Shown: positions 53,684-61,602 of the stretch, piece after piece | How the letters are laid out: every line of letters starts with the position of its first letter | Position numbering within the stretch: position 1 is the first letter of the stretch | Source: Tropicimonas isoalkanivorans | GTDB lineage: Bacteria > Pseudomonadota > Alphaproteobacteria > Rhodobacterales > Rhodobacteraceae | Direction: 5' to 3' | Assembly: GCF_900112335.1 (NCBI RefSeq) | Contig: NZ_FOLG01000015.1 | Coordinates: 1-64,000, forward strand | Length of the DNA stretch: 64,000 nucleotides | The notes under the pieces: generated by a model | The model's input: the letters and a program-made list of their open reading frames with translations, nothing else | Database searches by the model: none | Told to the model about the DNA's origin: nothing | Made by a program: the position numbers and the translations under genes

Positions 53684-54985
53684 CTATCGCCTCGTCGCCC
53701 AGATACGCTCGGCTTCGGCGTGGCTCGCGGGCACGACGCTCGCCGGATCGAGGACACTGTCCCAATCGACGGCGGGGACCTTTTCTGCAAGCGCAGCTGC
53801 AAACCCCTCCGGCGCGGACAGAGCCGCGCGAACGAGGGCCTTCGCCTCGCTCCGGGAGCACTCCCGCGCCAGCGCGAAACTGGCCGCTTCCGCCATGGAG
53901 CCGGGTTGCGCGTCGAGTGTACGGCGCATGGCTTCCGGGTTGGGGATCAGGCTGTCAGCGAGCGCGCGAGCGTGGCGCAGAGCCGCGCCGCAGGCGAGCA
54001 GAAGTTGCGGCAGCAGGATCCATTCGAGCGCCCATGCCGCCCCGTCCCGCTCCTCGGCCGGCGCCGCCGCAGCAAGAAGGCCCCCGTGTAAGGAGGTGGC
54101 CAGCCGACCAAGCGTGAAGACGGCCTCCGCCGCCACCGGATTTGCCTTTTGCGGCATGGTGGAGGAGCCACCACCGTCTCCGGCGCGAACCTCGCCAATT
54201 TCGGAACGGCCGAGCAGGATCAGGTCGGAACCGAATTTCGACAGGCCCGCAACAACAGAGGCCAACCAACCAGCCGCCTCCAGTATGCCGCCACGGGCAG
54301 TGTGCCAAGGCGGGCTGTCGGCAAGGTCGAGCTCCGCCGCGAGCGTCTCGGAAATGGACGGACCGTAGGGGGCAATAGCCGTGTTCGCCCCCGCCGCGCC
54401 GCCAAACTGCACGCGAAGCGCATGCACCCGGACCGCCGGCAGAGCGGCTTCGGCGTCTATCAGGGGCTGCGCCCAGCGGGCAAGCTTTAGCCCGAAGGTG
54501 ATCGGTGTCGCCACTTGCCCCCGCGTTCGCGCGGCCATCACAAGATCCTCGTGCGTGTGCGACTTAGCTTTCAGATCGTCGATCACCCCAGCAAGGCGAC
54601 CCTCCAACAGGTCGAGACACGCGCGAAGCTGCAGCACCATCGCGGTATCTGCGATGTCCTGACTGGTCGCGCCCCAATGCAGCCAGTCGGCGGCGTCTTC
54701 GGGAATGCACGCGCGGACAATATCCAGAAGCGCGGGAACCGGCACGCCGTCCGCCGCAGTGCGCTGGCGCAGATCCTCGGGCTCGAGATCGATGCAAGCC
54801 AGATGTTCGTCGATCCCTTCCGCCGCTGCCTCCGGGATCACGCCGAGCCTTCCCTGCACCCGCGCCAAGGCCCGTTCGACCTCCAGCATCGCGCCGATCT
54901 CGCTCTTGCCGTCGAGCAAGGCGGCAAGTTCCGGGTCACCGAACAGGCCCTCGTAGGTTGCACTCGTCGTGAGGTTCACCAGCAT
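53684..54985 (-). CDS. pcaB: 3-Carboxy-cis,cis-muconate cycloisomerase
   Basis: A 433-aa member of the fumarase/aspartase superfamily that lactonises the ring-cleavage product of protocatechuate. Signatures are WLHWGATSQDIADTAMV, FGGAAGANTAIAPYG and the catalytic loop GGGSSTMPQKANPV. ATG 54985 starts 7 nt after the BKACE stop; there is no strong binding site, so coupling to the upstream gene is likely. Confidence 0.94.
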   Translation of the reverse strand: MLVNLTTSATYEGLFGDPELAALLDGKSEIGAMLEVERALARVQGRLGVIPEAAAEGIDEHLACIDLEPEDLRQRTAADGVPVPALLDIVRACIPEDAADWLHWGATSQDIADTAMVLQLRACLDLLEGRLAGVIDDLKAKSHTHEDLVMAARTRGQVATPITFGLKLARWAQPLIDAEAALPAVRVHALRVQFGGAAGANTAIAPYGPSISETLAAELDLADSPPWHTARGGILEAAGWLASVVAGLSKFGSDLILLGRSEIGEVRAGDGGGSSTMPQKANPVAAEAVFTLGRLATSLHGGLLAAAAPAEERDGAAWALEWILLPQLLLACGAALRHARALADSLIPNPEAMRRTLDAQPGSMAEAASFALARECSRSEAKALVRAALSAPEGFAAALAEKVPAVDWDSVLDPASVVPASHAEAERIWATRR

Positions 54986-54992
54986 CGGCACG

Positions 54993-55826
54993 TCATCCCG
55001 GCAAGCGCAGGCCCAAAATCTCGCGTGCCTGCTGCCACGACGCCACCGGGCGCTCGTATTTCTCGCAGAGCTCCGCAGCCCGCCGAACCAGCGCCGCGTT
55101 GGAAGGGGCCAGGGTGTCGCGGTCCAGCCTGACGTTGTCTTCGAGGCCCGTGCGAGTGTGACCGCCGGCAGCAATGCTCCACTCGTTCAGCGTGATCTGA
55201 TGGCGCCCGATCCCGGCGGCGCACCATTCCGCCTCCGGCGCCAGCCGCTCTACCGTCTTGATGTAGAAATCGAAGACCTCCCGATCCACCGGCATCGCAT
55301 TCTTCACACCCATGACGAACTGGACATAGAGCTTGCCCGGAACGCGCCCGTCGCGGTTCATCGCGACCGCCTGGAAGATGTGCGACAGGTCGAAGGCCTC
55401 GACCTCCGGCTTGACGCCATAGGTGCGCATCTCGCTGGCGAGCCAGTCCACCAGATCGGGCGGGTTTTCGTAGACGCGGGTGGGGAAATTGTTGGAGCCG
55501 ACCGACAGCGACGCCATGTCCGGCCGAAGCGGCAGCATCCCGCCCCTGGCCCGCCCCGCCCCCGAGCGGCCACCGGTGGAGAACTGGATGATGATGCCGG
55601 GGCAATGCGCCTCCAGCCCTTCCTTCAGCCGCGCAAACTTCTCCGGGTCCGAACTCGGGGTGCCGTCGTCATTGCGCACATGGCAGTGGGCGATGGTCGC
55701 GCCGGCCTCGAAGGCCTCGTGCACGCTCTCCACCTGCTCCGCCACGGTGATCGGCACCGCCGGATTGTTGTCCTTCGTGGCAACCGAGCCGGTAATGGCA
55801 ACGCAGATGATACAGGGTTTCGTCAT
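54993..55826 (-). CDS. Beta-keto acid cleavage enzyme (BKACE, DUF849)
   Basis: A 277-aa zinc-dependent TIM-barrel enzyme that exchanges a beta-keto acid and acetyl-CoA for acetoacetate and a new acyl-CoA. Family motifs: AITGSVATK at the start, AGATIAHCHVRNDDG with the HxH zinc ligands, IQFSTGG and the later WCAAGIGRHQ and GGHTRTGLEDN. Its place between pcaG and pcaB, with pcaIJ and pcaF missing, suggests beta-ketoadipate as substrate, giving succinyl-CoA and acetoacetate. That is an inference. The ribosome binding site is weak. Confidence 0.88.
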   Translation of the reverse strand: MTKPCIICVAITGSVATKDNNPAVPITVAEQVESVHEAFEAGATIAHCHVRNDDGTPSSDPEKFARLKEGLEAHCPGIIIQFSTGGRSGAGRARGGMLPLRPDMASLSVGSNNFPTRVYENPPDLVDWLASEMRTYGVKPEVEAFDLSHIFQAVAMNRDGRVPGKLYVQFVMGVKNAMPVDREVFDFYIKTVERLAPEAEWCAAGIGRHQITLNEWSIAAGGHTRTGLEDNVRLDRDTLAPSNAALVRRAAELCEKYERPVASWQQAREILGLRLPG

Positions 55827-55875
55827 GGGGTGTGTCCCGGGTCTCTCGTTTCGACCGGCCCTTGGCCGGACCAGG

Positions 55876-56568
55876 TCAGATGTCGAAGAAGACGGTCTCG
55901 TCCTCGCCCTGCAGCTTGATGTCGAAACGGTAGACCGGCAAGCCATCACGCAGCGTACGGGTGGCAATCAGGGTTTTGCGCCGGCGTTCCCATTCGATCA
56001 GGTTCATCACCGGATCCTCGGCGTTCGCCTCCGCCTCATCCTCGAAGTAGATCCGCGTGTTGAGCCCGATGTTGATGCCGCGCGCCACGATCCAGAGGTT
56101 AATGTGTGGCGCCATCTGGCGCAGTCCGGCGTGGCCACGTCCGTAGGCGTCTTGCAATTCTTCGTCGGCGGCCGGGCGAACTTCGCCCCCCATGGCGGCG
56201 CGAGCGGCCACCGGCCCCGGCTTGATCGTGTCGAAACCCCATTCGCCAGTCTCGAAGTCGGTGATGACGCGGCCCCAGCCGCGGAACCCCTCCTCCACCT
56301 CGCCCGGGCTCTCGGGATGCGCGTAGACGCCTTCGGAATTGGCCTGCCAGGCCTCCAGCATCACGTCCTTGACGGGCGAGCCGGTCGCGTCGATCACGAT
56401 CCCCTCCACGCGGATACGCTCGCCCTTGGCATTCGGTCCTGCGATATCCCAGCCCAGTTCCTGCTGGTAGATGTCGAACCCCGCCGCGCCCGGCGCAAGG
56501 CCGATGTGGACGTAGGGGCCGGCGGTCTGGGAGGGGGTCTCTTTCAAATAGTCGAGTTTCTGCACCAT
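55876..56568 (-). CDS. pcaG: Protocatechuate 3,4-dioxygenase alpha subunit
   Basis: The 230-aa alpha subunit of the intradiol dioxygenase. Motifs are ETPSQTAGPYVHIG, VEGIVIDATGSPVKDVMLEAWQAN (first 20 residues cited: GIVIDATGSPVKDVMLEAWQ), GWGRVITD and APHINLWIVARGI. It lacks the full iron-ligand set, as alpha subunits do. AGGAG lies 9 nt before the ATG at 56568; the frame is open to 56643, overlapping pcaH. It pairs with the pcaH product 64 nt upstream. Confidence 0.94.
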   Translation of the reverse strand: MVQKLDYLKETPSQTAGPYVHIGLAPGAAGFDIYQQELGWDIAGPNAKGERIRVEGIVIDATGSPVKDVMLEAWQANSEGVYAHPESPGEVEEGFRGWGRVITDFETGEWGFDTIKPGPVAARAAMGGEVRPAADEELQDAYGRGHAGLRQMAPHINLWIVARGINIGLNTRIYFEDEAEANAEDPVMNLIEWERRRKTLIATRTLRDGLPVYRFDIKLQGEDETVFFDI

Positions 56569-56632
56569 GATGGAATCTCCTATGTCACGTTTCCGCACCG
56601 CCAAGGCGGCACCGACTTCGCCCGGAAACGTG

Positions 56633-57361
56633 TCAGTTCCCATCCAGACGGTTCTCGAACATCGTCGAGCGGCGGCCGCGCAGCACGATGTCGAACTTGT
56701 AGGCGATGGTATCGAGCGGGATCGTCGCGTTCATGTCGAGCGCCGCGACGAGCTGGCCCTGCGCGGCCATGTCGGGGATCGTATTCACGATCGGGCAGCG
56801 CTCGATCAGCGGGTCGCCCTCGAAATAGCACTGCGTGATAAGTCGCTGGCAAAAGGCGGTGCCGAAGATCGACATGTGGATATGCGCCGGCCGCCACGAA
56901 TTCACGTAGTTCCGCCACGGATAGGCGCCGGGCTTCACCGTGCGGAAGTAGTAATGGCCGTTCTCGTCCGTCAGCGTGCGCCCGCAGCCGCCGAAATTGG
57001 GGTCGATGGGAGCGAGGTAGGTGTCCTTCTTGTGCCGGTAGCGCCCGCCGGCATTGGCCTGCCAGATCTCTACCAGCGTGTTCGGGATCGGGCGGGCGTT
57101 CTCGTCCAGCACCCTGCCGTGAAGGATGATCCGCTCGCCGATCGCGCTGCCGCCGTCCTTCGCGTAGTTGTGGATCAGGTCGCGGTCGAGCGGGTCGATG
57201 TCGGTGTGGCCGAAGGTCGGGCCGGTGATCTCGCTCACCGATTGCTGCAGGCTCAGGAGGGCGTATTGGGGCGAGCGGGTGACGCTGGTCTTGTAGATCG
57301 GCGTCTGCGCCGGCGGGTGCCAGGCGCGGTCGCGTTCATAGAACTCGGCGGGCGTCGTCAT
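56633..57361 (-). CDS. pcaH: Protocatechuate 3,4-dioxygenase beta subunit
   Basis: The 242-aa iron-binding beta subunit, which opens protocatechuate to 3-carboxy-cis,cis-muconate. The Fe(III) site is in [20 protein letters not shown]: Tyr, then His-x-His, with the other Tyr in [11 protein letters not shown]. It begins with the family's [17 protein letters not shown] precedes the ATG. It is followed by pcaG in the standard H-G order. Confidence 0.96.
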   Translation of the reverse strand: MTTPAEFYERDRAWHPPAQTPIYKTSVTRSPQYALLSLQQSVSEITGPTFGHTDIDPLDRDLIHNYAKDGGSAIGERIILHGRVLDENARPIPNTLVEIWQANAGGRYRHKKDTYLAPIDPNFGGCGRTLTDENGHYYFRTVKPGAYPWRNYVNSWRPAHIHMSIFGTAFCQRLITQCYFEGDPLIERCPIVNTIPDMAAQGQLVAALDMNATIPLDTIAYKFDIVLRGRRSTMFENRLDGN

Positions 57362-57397
57362 GTGGGTCTCCTCCTCGGGTGGGCTGCGGCGCCCCGG

Positions 57398-57775
57398 TCA
57401 CTCTTCGTCCATCTCGGCGTAGGTCTGTTTCGCGAGCTTCAGTGCGTGGTTGGCGCGCGGCACACCGGCATAGATCGCCACATGCTGGAACGCCTCGACC
57501 ACGTCCTCCCGACTGGCACCCGTGCGGACCGTGGCGCGAATGTGCATGGGAATCTCGTCGAAGTTCCCCGTCGCCGCCAGCAGCGCCAGCGTCAGCATGG
57601 AGCGCTCGCGCAGGGTAATGCCATTCCCTGCCCAGACGGTGCCCCAGGCGCCCTCTGTGATGAGTTGCTGGAACGGGGCGTCGAATTCGGTCTTGGCGGC
57701 CTCGGCACGATCCACGTGCGCGTCGCCCAGAACCTTGCGTCGAACGGACATGCCCGCTTCGTAGCGTTCAGACAT
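57398..57775 (-). CDS. pcaC: 4-Carboxymuconolactone decarboxylase
   Basis: A 125-aa AhpD-like fold enzyme that decarboxylates gamma-carboxymuconolactone to beta-ketoadipate enol-lactone. Motifs: RYEAGMSVRRKVLGDAHVDR, EFDAPFQQLITEGAWGTVW and the HIRATVRTGASREDVVEAF segment. The ATG overlaps the end of the 69-aa upstream gene (ATGTCTGA). It is a separate gene and not fused to a PcaD domain. Confidence 0.95.
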   Translation of the reverse strand: MSERYEAGMSVRRKVLGDAHVDRAEAAKTEFDAPFQQLITEGAWGTVWAGNGITLRERSMLTLALLAATGNFDEIPMHIRATVRTGASREDVVEAFQHVAIYAGVPRANHALKLAKQTYAEMDEE

Positions 57776-57977
57776 GCCGGTTCTCGGGCAGCAGGTTCGC
57801 CGGATTGGCGCGAATTGCCATGAACGCGTGCCACGCCCGGTCCGGGTCACGCCCGAGGGTCTTTTCGTCCGCTTCAGGCGGTTCGTACTGGGTTGCAAGA
57901 CCACGTCCGGGCCCAGCCCCATTCGCCGGAGCCGGCGTCAGAACGCCATTCGTTCCAAAAGACGGTATCATCCACAT
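57768..57977 (-). CDS. 69-aa conserved-looking small protein, coupled between pobA and pcaC
   Basis: The ATG overlaps the pobA stop (TGATG at 57979-57975) and the stop overlaps the pcaC start by 8 nt, so this frame exactly fills the gap between two pathway genes. The product begins MWMIPSFGTNGVLTPAPANG and ends with DPDRAWHAFMAIRANPANLL and PENRHV. It has no signal peptide or membrane helix. I do not recognise a family. Translational coupling at both ends argues for a real protein made with PobA and PcaC. Confidence 0.7.
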   Translation of the reverse strand: MWMIPSFGTNGVLTPAPANGAGPGRGLATQYEPPEADEKTLGRDPDRAWHAFMAIRANPANLLPENRHV

Positions 57978-59146
57978 CAGTAAGGGAGCCCCACATAGTT
58001 CTGTGCAAAGACTTTCTGTGCCGCCTCGCTGTCCCGCAGGAAGGCGATATCGGCCCGTTGCATCTTCAGGTCGAAGTCCGACTGGTCGGGATAGCGGTGC
58101 AGCAGGTTGGTCGTGGCCCAGCTGAACCGCTCCGCTTTCCAGATTCGCGCCAGCGCGCGTTCGGAGTAGCGGTCGATCCCCTCGCTGTCCTTCTCCTCGT
58201 AGAACTGCGCGAGGCCGTGATACAGGTAATGGACATCCGAGGCCGCCGTGTTCAGCCCTTTCGCCCCTGTCGGCGGCACGATGTGCGCCGCATCCCCGCA
58301 CAGAAACAGCCGGCCCCACCGCATCGGTTCGGTCACGAAGCTGCGGAGCGGCGCAATGGATTTTTCGATGGAGGGACCGGTCACCAGCTTTTCGGCCGCC
58401 TCCGACGGGATGCGCCGCTTCAGCTCCTCCCAGAAGTTCTCGTCGCTCCAATCTTCCGGGCTGTCCGACAGTGAGCATTGGATGTAGTAGCGGCTCAGGT
58501 TTGCGTTGCGCATGGAGCAGAGCGCGAAGCCGCGTTCCGACCACGAATAGATCAGTTCTTCGTGGACCGGCGGTGTCTCCGACAGGATGCCGAGCCAGCC
58601 GAAGGGGTAGACCTTCTCGTATTCGCGCCGAACCGTCAGCGGGATCGTCTGGCGGCTGACGCCGTGGAAGCCGTCGCAGCCGGCGACGAAATCGCAGTCG
58701 ATCCGCTCCTGACGGCCGTCCTGCTCAAAGGTGACGAAAGGCGCATCCGTGTCGGCCCCGTTGATGACGACGTTGTCGACATCGAACAGGATCGTGCCGC
58801 CCGCCGCCTCCCGCGCGTCGTAAAGGTCCCGGGTGAGTTCCGTCTGACCGTAAACGATGACGTCTGTCCCGGTGTGCTCCTGGAAGCTGACGTGGAACAT
58901 CTCGTCGCCGTAGGCGATCACCGTTCCCTCGTGCACGAAGCTCTCGCGGTCCATCCGGTCAGCCACGCCGGCCTCCCGCATCAGGTTGACGAACCCCACC
59001 TCAAGAATCCCGGCCCGGATCCGGCTCAGGACGTGCTCGCGGGTCCTCCGCTCCAGCACGACCGTATCGATGCCTCTCCGGTGCAACAATTGCGACAACA
59101 GCAGCCCGGAGGGCCCACCGCCGATGATGCAGACCTGTGTGCGCAT
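57977..59146 (-). CDS. pobA: 4-Hydroxybenzoate 3-monooxygenase
   Basis: A 389-aa class A flavoprotein hydroxylase that makes protocatechuate from 4-hydroxybenzoate with NADPH and oxygen. The FAD motif GGGPSGLLLSQLLHRRG is at about 10-26, the CDGFHGVSR motif follows, and LFLCGDAAHIVPPTGAKGLN binds the ribityl and substrate side. Length fits PobA. GGGAGG precedes the ATG. It opens the minus-strand pob-pca run and is divergent from pcaQ. Confidence 0.96.
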   Translation of the reverse strand: MRTQVCIIGGGPSGLLLSQLLHRRGIDTVVLERRTREHVLSRIRAGILEVGFVNLMREAGVADRMDRESFVHEGTVIAYGDEMFHVSFQEHTGTDVIVYGQTELTRDLYDAREAAGGTILFDVDNVVINGADTDAPFVTFEQDGRQERIDCDFVAGCDGFHGVSRQTIPLTVRREYEKVYPFGWLGILSETPPVHEELIYSWSERGFALCSMRNANLSRYYIQCSLSDSPEDWSDENFWEELKRRIPSEAAEKLVTGPSIEKSIAPLRSFVTEPMRWGRLFLCGDAAHIVPPTGAKGLNTAASDVHYLYHGLAQFYEEKDSEGIDRYSERALARIWKAERFSWATTNLLHRYPDQSDFDLKMQRADIAFLRDSEAAQKVFAQNYVGLPY

Positions 59147-59190
59147 GTCGTTCCTCCCGGGATGAACGATGACTTGTTGATAGGGCGATG

Positions 59191-59207
59191 TAAAATGAGA
59201 TATTTTA
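59191..59207. promoter_or_regulatory. Perfect palindrome TAAAAT-N5-ATTTTA between pobA and pcaQ
   Basis: A 17-bp dyad with T-N15-A symmetry lies in the 92-nt intergenic region; TTTCC-N6-GGAAA at 59216-59231 is a second, shorter dyad beside the pcaQ start. LysR-type regulators bind such sites in divergent promoters, so this is the candidate PcaQ site. It does not match the ATAACC-N4-GGTTAA PcaQ box described in other species. Confidence 0.5.
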
Positions 59208-59238
59208 CGAGATAGTTTCCGAAATTGGAAAGTTTCTG

Positions 59239-60153
59239 ATGATCGACCGTCGAATCAAGGTCCGCCATATCCAGTGTTTCGTGGAGATCGTCCGGCAAAA
59301 GAGCCTCAAGCGCGCCGCTGAGCGGCTCTCGCTCACCCAACCGGCGATCTCCAAGACGTTGAAGGAGTTGGAGGAAATCCTCGGCACGGCGCTCCTGATC
59401 CGCAACCGCGCGGGCGTGGCGCTGACCCGGCAGGGCGAGGTCTTCCTGCACTTCGCCGAGATGAGCGTTGCAGCGCTCCAACAAGGGCTGGACGGGGTGG
59501 AGCAGATCGGCAGCCGGGGAAGCATCACGCTTTCCATCGGCGCGCTTCCGAGCGTCGCCGCCCGCCTGATGCCGGAGGTCGTGCGCAGCTTCCGAACCCT
59601 CGCGCCCGAAATTACCCTGCGCATCACCGATGGCCCGCACGGCTACCTGATTGACCTGCTGCGACAGGGACGGTTGGACCTCGTGATCGGCCGGCTGGGA
59701 CAGACCGACACGATGCAGGGCATTTCCTTCACGCAGCTCTACAACGAATACGTCGAATTCGTCGTCCGCCCCGGCCATCCCCTCCTCGCTGATCCGGACA
59801 TGCGGCGCCTAAGCGAATGGCCGGTGATCTTTCCGCCGGAGGCCTCCGCGATCCGGCCGCTGATCGAACGGGTGCTGGTGGCGCATGGCGTGGGTGAGAT
59901 CCCGGATCGCATCGAAACGGTGTCGGGGGCCTTCGGGCGGAACTTCACCGCCGCCACGGATGCCGTCTGGATCATCTCGGCCGGTGTCGTCGCCAAGGAG
60001 ATTGCCGATGGACGGCTGGTACGCCTGCCGTTCGAGACGGCGCTTACCGTCGGGCCGGTGGGCCTGATGTCCCGCCCCGACGCGCAGCCGACACCGGCCG
60101 AACAGATGTTCCGCAAGGCCGTCAACGTGGCGGTGGAGGACCTGTCCGTGTAA
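59239..60153 (+). CDS. pcaQ: LysR-type pca operon activator PcaQ
   Basis: A 304-aa LysR regulator. The winged HTH (about 5-65, QKSLKRAAERLSLTQPAISK) and the effector domain match PcaQ, which activates pca genes with beta-carboxy-cis,cis-muconate as co-inducer. The N-terminal DRRIKVRHIQCFVEIVRQ is characteristic. It is divergent from pobA. Start at the ATG with GGAAAG about 7 nt upstream. Confidence 0.92.
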   Translation: MIDRRIKVRHIQCFVEIVRQKSLKRAAERLSLTQPAISKTLKELEEILGTALLIRNRAGVALTRQGEVFLHFAEMSVAALQQGLDGVEQIGSRGSITLSIGALPSVAARLMPEVVRSFRTLAPEITLRITDGPHGYLIDLLRQGRLDLVIGRLGQTDTMQGISFTQLYNEYVEFVVRPGHPLLADPDMRRLSEWPVIFPPEASAIRPLIERVLVAHGVGEIPDRIETVSGAFGRNFTAATDAVWIISAGVVAKEIADGRLVRLPFETALTVGPVGLMSRPDAQPTPAEQMFRKAVNVAVEDLSV

Positions 60154-60278
60154 GGCGGCGCCCCGGAGATCATGGTTTCCCCAGTCGAAACGGGAACGCC
60201 GAGGATCGCGATTGCCACTCTGCCCACCGCGGCGTACCGATGATCCGCCACATGTACGCGCCAGGAGAGCCCGCCCCC

Positions 60279-61244
60279 ATGTCAGACAGCAGCAGCGTCA
60301 CCCCGGTCGCCGGAGACCTCGCCTTCACCCGCGACGACCTTCGTGGAACGATCCCGGAGGCCGCCTACGCGGGCGCGCTTAGCTTCATGCGCCGCCGCTT
60401 CACCCGCGACCTGACCAACGCGGACGTTGCCATCCTAGGTGTGCCGTACGATCTGGCGCTCTCCGGCCGGTCGGGAACGCGGTTCGGCCCGCGTGGCGTT
60501 CGTACGGCCTCGGCCAACATCGCCTGGTCCGGCCCCTGGCCATGGGAGACGGACCCTTACGAGCAACTCGCCATCGTCGATTACGGGGACTGCGAGTTCG
60601 ACCCGGGCAAGCCCGCGGATATTCCCGGCACCATCGCGGCAACGGCCCGGAAGATTCTGGCCACGGAGACCGCGCTCCTGTCGATTGGCGGAGATCACTT
60701 CATCACTTATCCCCTGCTACAAGCCCACGCTGAAAAGCATGGCCCGCTGCACGTCATCCAATTCGACGCCCACACCGACACGTGGGCCGACGAGCCCGAC
60801 CGGATCGACCACGGGACGATGCTCTGGCACGGGGTGCGGGAGGGGCTGGTCGTTCCGGAGCGCTCGGTGCAGGTGGGGATCCGCACCCACAACCCGGACC
60901 CGTTGGGGTTCAACGTGATCTCCTCGCGGGAGGTCCATCAACAGGGGCCAGCCGAGATCGCCCGCCGCATTCGGGAGATCGTTGGCGACGGCCCCTGCTA
61001 CCTGACCTTCGACATCGACGCGCTGGACCCGTCCGCCGCCCCCGGCACCGGCACCCCGGTCATCGGGGGGCTTACCACCTATCAGGCGCAAGAGATGCTC
61101 TACGGCTTGGCCGGTATCGACCTCAGAGGAATGGACCTGGTCGAAGTCTCTCCGCCCTACGACGTTTCGGAGATTACCGCCCTGGCGGCGGCGACGCTCA
61201 TCAGCGACATGCTGGCGGTCTACGCTGCCCGCCCCGGCGCCTGA
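60279..61244 (+). CDS. speB: Agmatinase
   Basis: A 321-aa ureohydrolase with the Mn-binding motifs GGDHFITYP, QFDAHTDTW and FDIDALDPSAAPGTG. It hydrolyses agmatine (or a related guanidino compound) to putrescine and urea. ATG 60279 follows AGGAGA at 10 nt; an in-frame ATG at 60240 is the alternative. It follows pcaQ by about 125 nt and is probably not part of the aromatic regulon. Guanidinobutyrase or similar activity cannot be excluded. Confidence 0.88.
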   Translation: MSDSSSVTPVAGDLAFTRDDLRGTIPEAAYAGALSFMRRRFTRDLTNADVAILGVPYDLALSGRSGTRFGPRGVRTASANIAWSGPWPWETDPYEQLAIVDYGDCEFDPGKPADIPGTIAATARKILATETALLSIGGDHFITYPLLQAHAEKHGPLHVIQFDAHTDTWADEPDRIDHGTMLWHGVREGLVVPERSVQVGIRTHNPDPLGFNVISSREVHQQGPAEIARRIREIVGDGPCYLTFDIDALDPSAAPGTGTPVIGGLTTYQAQEMLYGLAGIDLRGMDLVEVSPPYDVSEITALAAATLISDMLAVYAARPGA

Positions 61245-61288
61245 CGTTCCCTCTGGCCGAGAAGCCCGGCCGGAAGAAGTCAAATCAA

Positions 61289-61309
61289 CGGGACCGTCCC
61301 TCGGTCCCG
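61289..61309. terminator. Perfect 8-bp hairpin between agmatinase gene and tRNA-Trp
   Basis: CGGGACCG and CGGTCCCG pair perfectly around a 5-nt loop. It lies 45 nt after the plus-strand agmatinase stop and about 90 nt beyond the minus-strand tRNA-Trp. On the minus strand it is followed by the T-rich TTGATTTGACTTCTT, so it may be a bidirectional terminator. Confidence 0.45.
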
Positions 61310-61397
61310 CCCAAAGGAAAGGCGGCTGTCCCATGCCAACGGCTTACCAAACGACAGCAGGTTCGGCAGTGCGCAGTGACAGTCAATTTCCGGAGAT

Positions 61398-61473
61398 TGG
61401 CAGGGGCAGCAGGGCTCGAACCCGCGACCTACGGTTTTGGAGACCGTCGCTCTACCAGCTGAGCTATACCCCT
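61398..61473 (-). tRNA. tRNA-Trp (anticodon CCA)
   Basis: A 76-nt cloverleaf on the minus strand: acceptor AGGGGTA with TGCCCCT, D arm GCTC/GAGC, anticodon stem ACGGT/ACCGT with loop CTCCAAA, T arm CGCGGG TTCGAG CCCTG, discriminator G and encoded CCA. Anticodon CCA reads the UGG codon. Confidence 0.95.
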
Positions 61474-61602
61474 ACGGCCCGCGCTTCTTAGGTTTTCCAC
61501 CCGAAAGCGTCAAGCGGTTATAAATGTTCATAGGGCATCCTTTGCGCATCGACCCGGCTTGAACCATCCCGCACGTGATGGCCATTCAATGGCCGCCCCG
61601 GA

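Noticed and set aside
57398-58544. Possible pcaD or PcaL-type fusion near pcaC
   Set aside because: The only extra coding sequence here is the 69-aa frame, far too short for an alpha/beta-hydrolase and lacking a G-x-S-x-G motif.
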